DNA of 64,000 nucleotides. Origin: Ustilaginoidea virens. Its lineage: Eukaryota; Ascomycota; Sordariomycetes; Hypocreales; Clavicipitaceae. The notes under the pieces are model-generated. The model ran no database searches. It was given only the letters and a program-made list of their open reading frames with translations, and was not told the origin of the DNA. The translations under genes and the position numbers were made by a program. Shown piece after piece: positions 45,497-57,964 of the stretch (positions within the stretch are counted from its first letter, which is position 1; each line of letters begins with the position of its first letter). Location of the stretch: the NCBI RefSeq assembly GCF_000687475.1, contig NC_057316.1:248001-312000 (forward strand). The letters are read 5' to 3'.

Positions 45497-47008
45497 CTCG
45501 CCTTGGGGCTCCTGATCCGCATCTTGGTCCGCGTCATTGTCCATGCTTTGGTCGTTTGTATCCTCTTTTGCGTCCTGGTCTTGGGTGTCGTCCACGCTGG
45601 CATCCGTTCCATTGTCGTGGTCCTCGTCTTTGTGCTCGTCTTTGTGCTCGTCTTTGTCCTTGGCTTTATCCTTGCCATTGTTCTTTTTTGGCTCCGCGTC
45701 TGGCTTTTGCTTGTCGTCTGCCGGCTTCATCTTGTCGTCCTTTTTCTCCTTGTCCTTGCCGTCGTCCTTTTTGTCCTTGTCCTTGCCGTTCTTTATGTCC
45801 TTGTCCTTGCCGTCGTCCTTTTTGTCCTTGTCCTTGCCGTTCTTTATGTCCTTGTCCTTGCCGTCGTCCTTTTTGTCCTTGTCTTTGCCGTCGTCCTTCT
45901 TGTCCTTGGCTTCGCTCTTGTTCTTATCTCGATCCTTGCCACCGTCCTTCTTGTCGTCCTTTGGCGCGTCTTTCGGCTACGTCCTCGTCAGCCGTCTAGA
46001 CAACTTGCATGCAGTCTAACCTGCAACCGCTCCTCCCTACTCACCTTTTCATCAAGCTTCTTCACGTCCTTGACGCCTGGTGGCCCGGGGTGCTCCCCAG
46101 CGGGTAGGGGCTTTCGATTCAGCGGATTCAACGCGTCGCCCCTCTTGAAGCTGCCCTTGGTGAGGCCCGACGGCGCCCTCCACGAGGAGACACTCTCGGT
46201 CACGGAATTCAGAATGTCAAACGCTTTCTTGAGTTCGTCTGGCACAAGATCCGTCCCGCCGCACGGGCTGAGCCACCACTGGAACGCGCCCGCGGGGTCC
46301 TCCGACTCGGCGTAGGCGTAGCCGTACAGCTTGGCGGCCCCCGTGGCCGCCTCTTGTCGAGAATCAGCATTACCACTCTCATCCGCCCAACCGCATCGAC
46401 GAGCACGTACCTAGGCCCGCGGAAAGCACCTGGCCAGTCTGCGGAAAGGCCGCCATGCCCAGATCAAGGACCGCCTTGAACGCGGACATGATAATGAAGC
46501 AGGCAATCTGCGCGATGGCCGCCATTGCCGAAAACACAATGTCGGCGAACTGGTTGACGGCCGGGTTGTCGCACTGGCACTTACCCCTGACGGCGAGGTC
46601 GCCCGACGGCGCCTTCTCGTACGGCAGCGGGTTGTGCTTGTTGTTGGGGTAGAGGCCGACGCAGCCGTAGTTGGAGAAGCGGTTGTTGCGGCGGGCCTCA
46701 TCCAGGCTGTGCTTGCAGACGTCGGTCACGCACTTTTCCACCTCGCGCTGGTTCAGGTTCGTGTCGCTGTACAGCCAGCAGTCCGGGGCGTTGTCCCGCG
46801 GCGCGAGCCCGCGGCGCCTGCGACCGGGGCATGCAATGTCGCAGATGGCGCTGGAGCCGACACCAGAGCCGGAACCGGAGGCGGGGCTTGCGGAGAGCTC
46901 GCGGCCGGAGATGCAGCATCCGGAGCGCGGGGCCGCGGGCCGCTCCACCAGCCCCGCCGAGGCCAGAAGCACGGCGGTAGCTGTCGACTTTGGTTTTCGA
47001 AGCCGCAT
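45041..47008 (-). CDS. Secreted protein with long charged repeat tail (3 exons)
   Basis: Exons 47008..46411, 46352..46045 and 45976..45041 give 613 residues. The N-terminus (STATAVLLASAGLVE) is a likely signal peptide. Residues about 30-200 hold a cysteine-rich part (CDIACPG, DCWLYSD, KCVTDVCKH, YGCVGLYP, GKCQCDNPAVN) followed by a hydrophobic helix pair (VFSAMAAIAQIACFIIMSAF). Exon 2 carries FQWWLSPCGGTDLVPDELKK. I recall this combination, with WWLSPCGG and DLVPDE, from uncharacterised fungal secreted proteins; no function is known to me. Exon 3 is a 311-residue tail: Lys/Asp repeats (KDKDKKDDG, KDKDIKNG), then Asp-rich blocks with an AD run and six EDAAA-type units. Donors GTACGT and GTGAGT are canonical. 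A TATA-like AATATAAATACC lies about 175 bases upstream. Tail length probably varies between strains. Confidence 0.8.
45135..45226 (-). repeat. 15-bp coding tandem repeat (EDAAA units)
   Basis: Six near-perfect copies of a 15-bp unit GGCGGCGTCCTCGGC (plus strand), encoding EDAAA five times and EDAAS once in the charged tail. Unit length is a multiple of three, so copy changes keep the frame. Confidence 0.9.
45735..45905 (-). repeat. Coding tandem repeat (Lys/Asp-rich units)
   Basis: Repeats of TTGTCCTTGTCCTTGCCG-type units encoding alternating KDKDKKDDG and KDKDIKNG blocks. A second simple repeat of GTCTGC at 45462-45502 encodes an Ala-Asp run in the same tail. Confidence 0.85.
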
Positions 47009-48742
47009 TGTCGTGATGGCCGCAGTTGGGGGTCGCAAGAACGTGGCAGCATGGCAACATGGTCGGCATGGTTGTCACGTCGAGACCCGAGCCCAGCACG
47101 CGTGGACGCGGGTATTTCTCTTTCTTTCTCTCTTTTTTCCCTGCCAAGCTGCCCGCCGCTATTTGCAGGATCTATGTTTTGGGTATTTATATTCTTGGCA
47201 GACCCGGGCGCCCCGCACGGACAATTGCCTAAAAACAAGCTGCCACTCATTCATTCGGAGCGGTGTTTTCTGACTCGACGGACCCGGTGATGGGGTGCAC
47301 GTTTTCTACAGAGTACAAGAGGTATCGAAAGCATAGCCGAGGCTCCCCGGCAGCTGCACATCGGGGCTACGCAGTGCCAGCAGAGCTGACTTGAACCATG
47401 CCGAGCGTGCCCAGATGACTGATTGCCCATGCGCGTCTCGACCCCGTTGGCCTGCTCGTCTTGCACGAGCCCCAAGAGCTGCGACTTGGCAGCCCACCAT
47501 TATCAGCCTCGCCTGACCACCCGCCCCTGTCGCGGGCCCAATGCATTATTGTTCTATTTACGGAGTATTGCCCAGCACACCAGACAATAACGCACCGGAT
47601 CCACCGCACCGCGTAGCAGGCTCAAGCCCCCTTGCGCAGCGCCGCGAAAATCCAACCCGCCCATTGGTTTCCCCCAGACTCATCGACGGACCCTCGCCCC
47701 GACCGCCCGCTGCAAAGATCCTAGGGTCTTGCTGTGGTGCCTGGCGGTCTGGGTGAGCAGGATCTGGAGGCAGGCCTGCTTCCACACAGAATAACCACAT
47801 GCGCGCGACGGGGCTTGGTCCATCCAGTCGCGTTGATTAATCAAACGTAGTCCGTACATCAGGCCCGGCGGCTGATCGCGCCTCACGGCCAACACGCGCG
47901 AGGAATACCATCAAGGAACAAAACGTTGAGGAAAAAACACCGCGAATGAGGGGCCTTTCTACCAGAGGGCAGCACTTCCGCCGGCCAGACAGGCCAAGGA
48001 GAGCGGCAGGCAGAGACGTGCAGCCCGACGCACTTGCATTACACGCGGACGAAACGCGCGGCGAGAATGTAATGGTTAGACGGCAACAGGATGTAACTCG
48101 ATCGTTTTTTTTTTCCCTTTTGTTCAATGGGATTTTCAGTGCCTACTGATAGTATTGCTAGAATTGTTTGAACTGTGGACAGTCCGTGAAATTTTTGAGG
48201 ACAGGTGTATAAACTAATCTAAAAGCTTTGAAACATTCGAAGCTATAATCGCCCAAGGAGAAACAGGAACAAGAGACTAGTTCGCAACTGCACGCAAAGG
48301 CCATGTATTAGTGTCATGCGCAGGGAAAGCGGGCAAAGGAACCGTGGCTGCCAGCCTCGAGTTTCCTGCATCAAACTGTCCGGGCAATCCGTCATGCGTG
48401 CCGCCTTGATGCCTCTACCCCTAAGGATACCTGAGCGAGTATTGCCATGGCTGCGTCTTTTTAAAGTGTGACGACTTGGATAACTTCACTGCATATTCCT
48501 GCTTCTTGACGCAGTCGCCTTGATTCTTGCTGACACGATGTGGAGTCTGACAGACAGGAAGATCCCTTGATTCTCAACGGATCGGGCTGGAGCAATTCAA
48601 AAGCCACTATATTGCCTGCATAAACTAGCTCGTCCTTGAACGTCAAGTCAAACCTCCTCGGATCCAGCGCCATATTTCTCCAAGAAAACCCAGGTGATTG
48701 CGGGATAAAAAAAAAAGCGTGGGCTACGACAAGGTGGTTTCG
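47009..48742. other. Intergenic region
   Basis: About 1.7 kb between the start of the charged-tail protein gene and the stop of the sugar transporter gene. It contains the putative TATA element for the former (47181-47192 on the minus strand) and the 3' region of the latter. Several overlapping short frames on both strands, none with a recognisable pattern. Confidence 0.5.
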
Positions 48743-51328
48743 TCAGGCTTCCTTGACGGCATCCGGTCTCTCGGCCTTCTCGATGATGGGTGGCGGTCGC
48801 GGAATTCTCTGCATAAAGACGTAACGCTTGATGAACCATGGTAGCCACTCGGTAAGTTCGTAGTGAATAAACTTCTTGGTTGGCACGGAAAAGACCTCTG
48901 CAAACACGGCTTAGCAGAGATTCTGGCCCCACGCACCCAACGCGGGCAAAGAGAAAAAAAAAAGCTTACGGTCTATTTCCTCCAGAGTGAGCTGCTTCGT
49001 CTCGCGGACGAAGCAGAATATCATGAACCAGGCTATCAAGTTGAGACCAGCGTAGAAACCGACTGCGAGGGGAAATGGTTAGTCGGTTGATGCGGCTGTC
49101 GTTGGGGTCGCAAACTTACAAGCACCCGTGGCAGTCATGACTGTCTTCATGCGGGGAAAGGTCAACCCGAGGATGCCGGCTGGCAAATCATTGTTAGCGC
49201 ACCAGAAAAAAAGCTCGAGGTTCTCACCCAGGTCGGCGTACCAAATGTGTTGTTGATGCAGACGGCCCAAGCCATGCCTTGTTCACGCTGAATAGTGGGG
49301 AAGACTTCGGCCGAGTACTGGAATGCGACGGGACCTTCTCCCAGAGAGTAGCAAATGGTAAACAGGTAGACGAAGCTAGGTACAGGGTCAGATACAAATG
49401 CGCAAGGGGAGGGGGAGGCAGCGGTCCAACGTACAGCACGACGGGCCCTATTCTCGCTCCCCGCGATCTCATGTCGCCGGCTGGGTTCTGGTTCAGATCT
49501 GTGGGAGCAATATGGTAGGCGCCGTTGGGCAGGAGCGAAAGACCCGCGGCCAAGAGGAAGATGCACATGAGCGGGAACGTCTGCAGGATGGTTTAGCCGG
49601 GATGGTGTCTTTTCAGCAGAGGCTCGGCTGTATTGAACGTACAATCATGGTCAGGGTTCGTCGTCCCTTAGTGTCTATCAGGAACAGAGTCGGAATGGTG
49701 GAAACGACTTGGATAGCGCCGTATCCGAGAGAAGCATACAGAGCCTCTGTGGCAGAGTAGCCGACGCTCTCAAAGATGGACGAGCTGTAGAAGGAAATGA
49801 CTGTAATTCGACGTCAGTCGTGGTCCGAAGACGGAGAGGGGGGAGAAAGAATGGGAAAAAGGCAGAAGAGACAGCAAAAGAGGAGAAAAGAAGAAAAACC
49901 CATGGTACTCACTGTTGATGCCACACATTTGCTGCGCAATCATGACCGTAGAAGCGCCGTAGTTGGCTCGTCGGATTCTCGGTACGGCGAAGCAATCCCA
50001 CAGACGGGAGAAGTAACTAGACCCACCGGCAATCTTCTTTTCTTCCTCATAGTTGACATAGGAGTAGTAAAAGTCCCTTGCTGCAATGATTGGATGGGCT
50101 CGCAGGCGAAGCATGGATTTGAATCCCTGGTCGTGTCGATTGTGCTTCATGAGCCAACGCGGGGACTCTGGGCAAAAGAAGATGCCGGCCATGAGGATAA
50201 AGGACGGGATGAAGGCGGAGCCAAACTGCAACCGCCAGGCGATGTCGCCGACATCCTTGACAATGACGTTGGCGGCAAAGCCCAAGAAGATGCCTGGCGG
50301 TCCGTCAGCGACCTTGGAGGGCCCTTGCAGGTTGCGTCAAGGAGAAGGGGGGTTGCAACATACCGACAACGACCCAGAGCTGCCAGAACATGACAAGGGC
50401 GCCTCGAGTCCTGGCTGGTGCCATCTCGGCCGAGTAGATTGGCACGGTGGCATTCTTGGCGCCGATGCCGATGCCCATGACGAATCGTGCGGCAAAAAGG
50501 CCTTGCCATGACTTGGCGAAAGCGGAGCCGATGGGCGTGGCGGTCAAACAGGCGGCTGTAAGGAAGATTTCACCTCGTCGGCCGAGATAGTGGTTGAGGG
50601 GATCTACGATGAAGGCGCCGCTAGATGAACGTCAGTAATTGAAAAGAAGAATGGACGCTAGGTGAACCTAATTGAAATTGACAAAGGTGTAAAAGAGGAA
50701 AATAAATAGGCAAACGTCCACCTACATGAGACCGGCAGTAAGGAAGATGATGGAGTTGATCAAGCCTACAATCCACTCGTCTGTGCCTTGCTTGTCGATG
50801 TGGAATTCTTTGGGAAAGGACAGGTTGGCTCCGTTGGCGCCTGTCTGATCCCATCCCTGGGTAGCAGCCCCAATGGCGCAAAGAGCAATCGAGTACCAGA
50901 GCATAAACGGCCCATGCCACTTGTGGTCGCGCTCGTACACGAGGGCGGCTCGCTCCTCGTCGGACAGCTGGGAAATGAGCTCGAATCTCTCGGGATCGCG
51001 GGCTACGAGGGCAGCTCGGCCAAACAGCTGGGCGTGTTCGGGCATGTTGTGCGACTGGGCAAAGGCCTCGGCATCGTGAGCCGCGTCGGCCTCGGATTTG
51101 CGCTACGGAAGCTCTCGAGGTCAGAGGCGGCTCTCCATCCCGCGGTCCCGGCGCGGAGGCAAGAGATAGGGAATCGACGGCCCGGGGCTAGCTGCTCACC
51201 TTGAGGACGTTCTCGATCAAATTTAAGGCTGCGGATTGGCGCCGACCCTGGCCCGACTCGGCGGGCTGTAAAGCGTGCTCATCGAGCGTCGACTGGGCGA
51301 GATCCCTCGATGTCCTCTTTTCGTCCAT
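48743..51328 (-). CDS. MFS sugar transporter (10 exons)
   Basis: Exons 51328..51200, 51102..50726, 50620..50364, 50293..49913, 49800..49643, 49580..49435, 49375..49242, 49179..49120, 49062..48970 and 48897..48743 join in frame to 629 residues. Sugar-porter signatures: QGWDQTGANGANLSFP near the first span, NHYLGRRGEIF (loop 2-3), ARFVMGIGIGA and YSAEMAPARTRG (span 4-5 region), CPESPRWLM at about residue 296, DTKGRRTLTMI (loop 8-9), YSAEVFPTIQREQG, NNTFAGILGLTFP, and VRETKQLTLEEID at the end of span 12. Twelve spans are expected in the plasma membrane. The extended N-terminus (about 100 residues before the first span) is typical of this fungal subfamily. The substrate is likely a hexose or related sugar or polyol and cannot be fixed from motifs. 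All ten exons use GT..AG introns of 54-112 bp. Confidence 0.93.
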
Positions 51329-52420
51329 GGCGAAGGCACACGAGTTGGAATGGCAGAAGAGGAAAGGGTGATGAAGCAGGTCGAAGCGGGTTCACCGGAC
51401 GGAGACGCACAATCCTATTATAAGGCACGACCCCGGACCCCGGCTTCGCCTCCAATGCCGGGGAAAACTGGACTTGGTCTCACCCCAACGACCCCAGTTG
51501 ACCAGCAAGGCCAAACTTCAAAGCTCAAGCCAAGCCTTCCAACCCTTCCCCCACCCCCCCGCTCGGCAAAGGCCGGTCTGATGTGACGTAAGATGATGGA
51601 TGCGTCTCCTCGTTGGGAGTCCCCAGAGGTCCAATCCGTCCAATAATCGTTCAGCGTCGTCGAAGCTTCGAATGGGGAAGCGAGTATAGTTTATTCCTGT
51701 CTCCACCTTGGCTTTGCCGGCTTTGGCATGGGGCGGGGGATCCCAGAGTCCAAAACGGGCACATCGGCCGCGGCGCTTCGAAGTTCGACGCCAGCTTGGA
51801 GCAAGGGATGGCGATAGTGCCAAAGTTGGGCTAAGACTATGTATTCTGCCACGACGCAATTGGGCTGCTGGCGCCGCCGCCATGGGGATTTTCCCTTGCT
51901 GGCAGGTGTGCTGCGTCGCTGCTGGGCTCCTTCCATGTCCTCACCGCGGTGGACTGCAGCCCAGGCCAGGCAGCAGGATTTCCGCGCTTGTGAGTGGCTG
52001 CGGGAGGGGCTCTCGCCTCCGCCGGGTTGGCAGGGATGCGCGGTAAGCCACTGGCTGATCTGTCAGTGACACCTGCGCCGGCTGGCGACCTGTAACCTAC
52101 CTGTTGGTGGGGGACAATGGGGGTGGGGTGCTCACGGCTGGTCTCGACAATTTGATATTCGTCTGCCTGGAGGCATTCGGCCCTTGTTCCTGTCCGAGAC
52201 ACCAATGAGACAGGTCGATCCGGGAGACTTGCCAGGCCCAAGACAAACCCGTTCTGGAAAAATTGGTCACGAGTCACTTTACCCGTTCATCTCGGCCAAT
52301 CCAATCCGGTTTTCCTTGGCCAGGCCTCTTCCGGCCACCTGGTCCGACCGACTCCAACCCCGCGATGTTGGAACGTCATCCACCTCGACGTTCCGTCGTT
52401 CGAGCCGTGAAGCCAACCGC

Positions 52421-52470
52421 GCAGCCAACGACGCAGCCAACGACGCAGCCAACGACGCAGCCAATCACGC
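52421..52470. repeat. 12-bp tandem repeat
   Basis: Four copies of GCAGCCAACGAC (the last varies to CAATCACG). The unit length would keep a frame, but no supported gene covers it. Confidence 0.85.
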
Positions 52471-54738
52471 AGACAAGCATGCCATCCCTGCCGTGACAGC
52501 CCTGTCGCTCTCCTGCCGACGGAAGTACGGCCCTGCGGAGTCCGGACCCCGGCGTACTGGGCAGGGCATTGAACGCACGACGGACGCATTGAGATCCCAG
52601 CCTAGACCTCAGGGACGCCGCCTGATCTGACCGCGCGGTGTGGCCCATGTGCAGACAGCGACCAAGCATTCTCAAGACAACGGCAAGCAATCCAACAAGA
52701 GGGGAAATGCCGACGGGAAATTACATTTCCTCAGGTTGCCGCTGGGTCCAGGACCCCATGGTCCCTTGAACTCGAGCAGAGGTGGAGCTCGCTGGAAAAA
52801 TTGATGCGGACAAGGCGGGCAGGCATGCTAATTTATGCATGCGCGTGCTTCTGGGCAGTTCAAGATATGTCGTCCAAGTCGGGGTCAAGCTGCTACCGTC
52901 TCCGCCACCTGCAGGTTTACGCTTTCTACCCAGTCGATGCTTATCAATGCGGCTTCTTCTCAACCAGTCCATGAGCGGCGTGAACCCTGCCATTTTGAAG
53001 CATGCAATACTGAGGCTGGCCTAGAGTCATAGCACGACGAGCATATTTCTTTTCAGCAGACTGCCTGGGCCGCAACCGAACCTCTGCCGAATGCTTCACG
53101 CCATCGTTTTCCTCGGCGGCGCCAAGGTTGGAAGGCAAAATTCAAGGCGCCATCCTGAGCTACAGCGGAATTGCATTACCTGGCCGTCCAGGCCATCCAG
53201 GAAGGAAGCAATTTTCTGTCTCGTCTATCAATAGGACACCAAATGGTCAAAAGATTAGCGCGCCACTCCCTGACCCCGTCTGTGCAGTGGACAAATCTCA
53301 CATGGGAGTTGGCTGCCTGGATTTGAAATGCCCTCACGCTACCGATCAGCAGGTTTCCTTGGCAAAAGCTCGATTACGTACTGGAAATTACATTAAGATT
53401 CCAGGCCGGAAGAACAATATCTCTTTTTTAGTCGTCCATTTTAACCGTAATGGACGAGAGAGAATACACTCTGTCCTCGAAAATAGAGCACAGTATTTCA
53501 CCGGTCATTCCTATACTACAGCTTAAGCTACGGAAGAATATCCCGCGACTTCAGAGCCTTGCCTCTCAGCCCACGACAATTAGCTAGAACAAGGCAGATA
53601 AAGTAAAGCAAGATTTAGCACGGTCGACGGAACACTTCAAAAAGTACCTCACAGGCGGCGCAGCTTGCAATAACAGAGCGCCAATCGTAGATTTCCAGCC
53701 GGCCCCCATTTATCCATTTTAGAAAGAAAAGAAAAGAAAAGAAAAAAGAAAAGAATGAATGAAAATGTGTACCCTATTGTATGTGCCCGGGTTTCTAACG
53801 AGCTGACATGCTTATATCCGATCCTTTTGGATTCCTCAACATCGAGATCCCCAACATACTCCACTCTTAACCTTGCAGTTCCGTCTTCGTCAGTCATGAC
53901 AACCTGCTCACATCCGCCAGCGACCACCCTAGCCTAGATGATGTGCCCCGCCTAAGGTTCGTCATGCAGGTCAAAAGGCATCCAGAATTGAATGCGCCGT
54001 CGCAACTTCCGTCTTTAAGTTGAATCCATGGTGAAAACCTACATCAGCAAAGGAAGACTCGGTGGGTTTCAATAAACATGCAGAAACCGGGCAACCCGCC
54101 AAAGGGCGACTCGTCTCATGAAAAAGAGCTGACATTCCTTCAAATGCTTTGACCCAAAGTTCAACCCATTAACCCCAGCTTCCGCAAATGGTGGCGGCGG
54201 GCAGCTGGGCTGAGGAATACCTATACATCGGCCTGCGAGTGGTCGATCATATAGAAGTCTCCCACGATGTTTATCAGAGAGCGGAGTATGCACAAGTGTT
54301 CCGTTCTTCGTGACGGAACGGTCAGTTTGGCACTGCACTTGGCTGCTGTAGGCGTCGAAAGTCGAGTCGCCTACGCGGCCGGTGCCGGCGTGGTGACGGG
54401 AGAGTTTCTCGACATGGATTTGGCCCCATTGTGCCCACTGGCTCAGAATTGGCTGCTTTGCCCTGCTTTTTTCCCCCAGTCCCAGGGGGACGTTAAAGTT
54501 GTCCGGGATCAGAGACTTGCCTTCATGTTGGCGTACCATCCGCCGACGTAGAGAACCTCGCGCCTGGAGCAAAGTCCCCGAGGTGGGAAGTGAGGTATGT
54601 AATGGCTCTTTGCTGCGGAAGACGCTTTTATTCTGTTCTTTTGCTCCAACTGCCGCCTCTCTCAAAAGTCAAGCCCTCCAGTATACATAACTGCAGTTGC
54701 ATCAGGGGCCGTCAAAGCAAATGAGAGCGTTGGATGGC

Positions 54739-55216
54739 GTCGACGGAGGTGTTGATAGGGTACCCCTGCACTCGAATTTCATCTATAGATGTGAGTATCC
54801 CCTTCAGCTGAGTGGCTTATTGTAGCCTTGAAGAGCCCGCGTGATGCAGGGCTCAATAGCATCTACAATCTCGAGAATGGTCGTATTTTCTACCGTCCGC
54901 GCGGAAGGGCATACATGTAAGACATACATTAGACCCGAGGGTAGCTAGCATGGGGCCGGTACTAGTCCTCGATGCAAACTTTTGACTTGAAACGATGACT
55001 ATCACCGGCCAGGTAGTAGCTGTGCCCGGGCCTAATGTACGTCTTGTATGTAGGCGTGCCACAAAGACGGTAGCCAAGACTAGCATCCTCAGTCATAGAA
55101 GCTATAAGCCATATGTCACGGGAGCTCTCAAAGGCTACGAGAGGCAACCCTGCGGAAGAGGGTAAGTGTCAAGAGGGAATTCAAGCTCAGGGATACCCTA
55201 TCAACAACCCCGTCGA
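54739..55216. repeat. Divergent inverted repeat, possible relic
   Basis: 54739-54778 and the reverse complement of 55178-55216 match at about 33 of 40 positions, sharing GTCGACGG, TGTTGATAGGGTA and GAATT. The 400 bp between them contain, on the minus strand, a broken frame with CGTPTYKTYIRPGHSYYLAG. Either an old miniature transposon or a decayed gene. Confidence 0.45.
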
Positions 55217-57765
55217 CTCCTCCCGTCGACCCCATCGACGCCGATGGCTCTTTCATCATCCAGGGTCGACGGATTGGGAGTCGAAGCCATTCTGCCACGG
55301 CAGTCAGTCGATACATGCCGGCGAGATGCGGTGCTTATGCAGATGCTGCTTGAAACAACTTATCCTCGGCCGGCCGGGATATTGGGATCGAGCCTGGCCC
55401 TTCCCAGGCTGAGCTTGCCACTGGATGAGAGGATGTGCAGTCTGGTATTGGGGTATAAAATTGCCGTCATCGGTGCCGGACAAAGGCAGTAAAGTCGTGC
55501 ATATTTCTGCTGCGATTTCTTGGGTTTTCTTGCGGCGTATCATTTGCCCTGGTCGAGATCCTTGCGTCGAGTGGCAGCGGGGAGCAGCAGGCGCATCAAG
55601 AAAGGAATCTCACTGGGATTGTATTAGCGTGTGTCCTTCGAAGCGCTTCAAAGTCATCTTACCGAACGGTTTCGACTACTTAGGGCTTATGTTGGCAGCT
55701 CAGCTGGCTATGGCACTGTTTGAGGACTAAGGTGCGTGTGCGGAGTTGAGCGGTTGTTGGAATGGCGATGTGGAGGAGGAAACCCCGCTCCACTCTTCTA
55801 CTGTTGCAAATCAGAGGAATGTTGTTATATTACTAAAGTGGCCTGGAGGAGCTACTAAGAGCTGACTATAGAAAAACGGTAGGGGCGCCGTTTATAGGCC
55901 CTGCTTAGTCGGTGTGAACAAAAGCACAAAAATGATACCCTGTGATACCCGCACCTATAACATCTACCCCGCTCTTCATCTCCACTCTTCTTCCTCACGC
56001 TCAACGTCTAACTGAGTGAGACACATGGCAAGTCACCAAAGATCATCCATCAGAAAATCGTACTCGAGATATCCCAATGCAGACGCATTAACCTTGTTCA
56101 GCTTGACGCGGATAGATGTTGTTGAGGTACAAATATGCGTCGTCTCGGCAGCCTGTACGAGACGTCTCGTCCGAGCCCTTCGATGTATCCATCTCCAGTG
56201 TCGAATCTGGTGCTGGGTGTTTCGGATCTTTGCCGACCCCGAGAATGCTCTTAATAAATGCGGCCTGGGGGCACGGAAATCAAGAAATTCGATAGAAAAA
56301 GCTTAGCACAGCTTATTTGTATCACATTCTCGGCAATACCCGGCTCTCCGTCTGCTGCAACACCAGCATCCAGAGCAACGATCGGGTTCTGTCGCCAAAG
56401 CAATGGCAGGCGCTCTGCTTCGCCTGACGGCCATCTTGCCACGCGAAAGAAGTGGCTTGTTACCATAGCCAGTCTCTAGTCGATACTAGGGTAAGACTTG
56501 GTGTGTTTCGATCTTGACGGCTATTTTGTCTGTACTGGTTGTGGCTGACCGATCACAAAGCCAGTGTCGCCGAATTGACCTTAGCCTTAGCCAGTCAAAC
56601 GCCGCCGACAGACGGGGCCATCCGAGCTAGACGTCGAAGGTTTGCGAGCACATGGCTCCAGCCGATCCGACTCTGTAAATAGAATCTGGATATCAAGCCC
56701 AGGGTGATTACTTACAAACGGAACCATGGTCAATTCTGCAAGCCATCAGCAATTATGCACTCCGAGACGCGGCGCAGCGCATCGTACGCCATCCGGACAC
56801 GAAGCTGCTGATGAAGCGTAAAGGACGACGAGGCAATACCATCTTCCTCTGACCGTCAAGGCCTACCCTGCATAAATGTGGCAAGCGCAGCCTCCGCACA
56901 AGAAACCACCAATTTGGTGTACCCATCCCATCTGGGCTCCACGGTAGCACCGTCCGTCTTCCATAGTATGGCTTGGTGACATCTAAAGTTGTTTGGATTA
57001 CGGACGAGTGATGCCAACATCCACCCTGTCTCTTAACAGAGTGAGATATAGGCATGCTGAAAGGAAGCCCCTTGTCCGATCCACACATGACTAAGTCTCA
57101 ATACTTTAGCAACGCCATTCGTTTGACGCCAACCCGTCTCTTGCACTCCGCCACCTCGGGCCCCAACACGTAGTGCCCCCCCGGGAGCGCCACTGGCTGA
57201 AAGCTCTCGTTTCCAAGCCCGGATGACGCAGCACGTTGCTGGGCTGATACTCGACTGGCACATTGGCGAGGACCTGGCATGAAATCACAGCTCGTCAGCT
57301 CTGAGTTGGTGCTGTGTACGCTTTCATGCGTTTCATGCATGGGATGAACGGGCTTCGAGTACCCCGCCCCGCCTGCAACCGAGCCGTCTTTCAGCTCGCC
57401 CACCTTGTCCGCACTAACCTTCAAATGGCCTTATCGGTCGATTACGCTGGGAGTCAATCTCCTCTTGGGGGCCCGTGGGCAGGGAGCGGATGCAGGCTAG
57501 CGTTGCATTATTCCCCGCCTCGTCCTGCACCACTCGTGTTAGGCTGGGCCCTCGCGGAAGACCTACTTACATCCAGCGAGCATACGGCGCAGCTAAGGGG
57601 CTTCTTGGCCAAACCCGACGGTTTCGTGGCTAAACCCATAGCAGGAAAGAGCTATGCAGGATGAGTTGGTCGTACATGGAGAGGGGGCGGCCGCATTTTT
57701 CAAACCATCTCGGCGCCAGGGGCAAAGTGGCCGGGCGGGTGGGTGATCCCATATCGGGGGCCTTG

Positions 57766-57774
57766 GTATATATA
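57766..57774 (+). promoter_or_regulatory. TATA box and nearby CGG sites of the decarboxylase gene
   Basis: GTATATATA about 190 bases before the ATG. It is overlapped by ATATCGGGC (57772-57780) and preceded by ATATCGGGG (57751-57759), CGG half-sites of the kind read by Zn2Cys6 regulators. Confidence 0.45.
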
Positions 57775-57964
57775 TCGGGCGGTTGGCTTATTCTTCCGTC
57801 CCTGACAAGTTGCCATCTTGTAACCGCTTGAACCATCGCTAGCCAGGCAGCATCAGGTCGCTTCTTGATAGAATACCCCACCTGGAAACTTTGGAGCCAT
57901 CTTCCGTCAAAAACATTGTCCGGCGATTATAACGCGCGTACAAGACGTTCTGTACATGGTAAAC

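Larger units (their letters stand above)
51329..57964. other. Gene-poor region of 6.6 kb
   Basis: No ORF here shows a family pattern, signal peptide with support, or exon chain. The longest (54069-54665 on the minus strand, 198 codons) has scattered rare residues and no motif. Features seen: the promoter side of the sugar transporter gene, a 12-bp tandem repeat at 52421-52470, an A/G-rich stretch at 53720-53755, a divergent inverted repeat at 54739-55216, and the upstream region of the decarboxylase gene. Composition is balanced, without RIP signs. Confidence 0.5.

Noticed and set aside
49226..49241. Alternative donor GGGTGAGA for MFS exon 7
   Set aside because: It breaks the frame; the GTACGC donor at 49241 gives the conserved NNTFAGILGLTFP junction.
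52184..52630. 148-codon plus-strand ORF with NDAA repeats
   Set aside because: Its repeat comes from a 12-bp DNA tandem repeat; the rest is Arg/Pro-rich without pattern, and similar frames exist on the other strand.
54069..54665. 198-codon minus-strand ORF
   Set aside because: No motif, signal peptide or family pattern, and another long frame overlaps on the plus strand; likely chance.
55260..55320. tRNA-like stretch (minus strand GTGGCAGAATGG and TTCGACTCCC)
   Set aside because: A- and B-box-like pieces are adjacent instead of about 35 bases apart, and no cloverleaf can be drawn.
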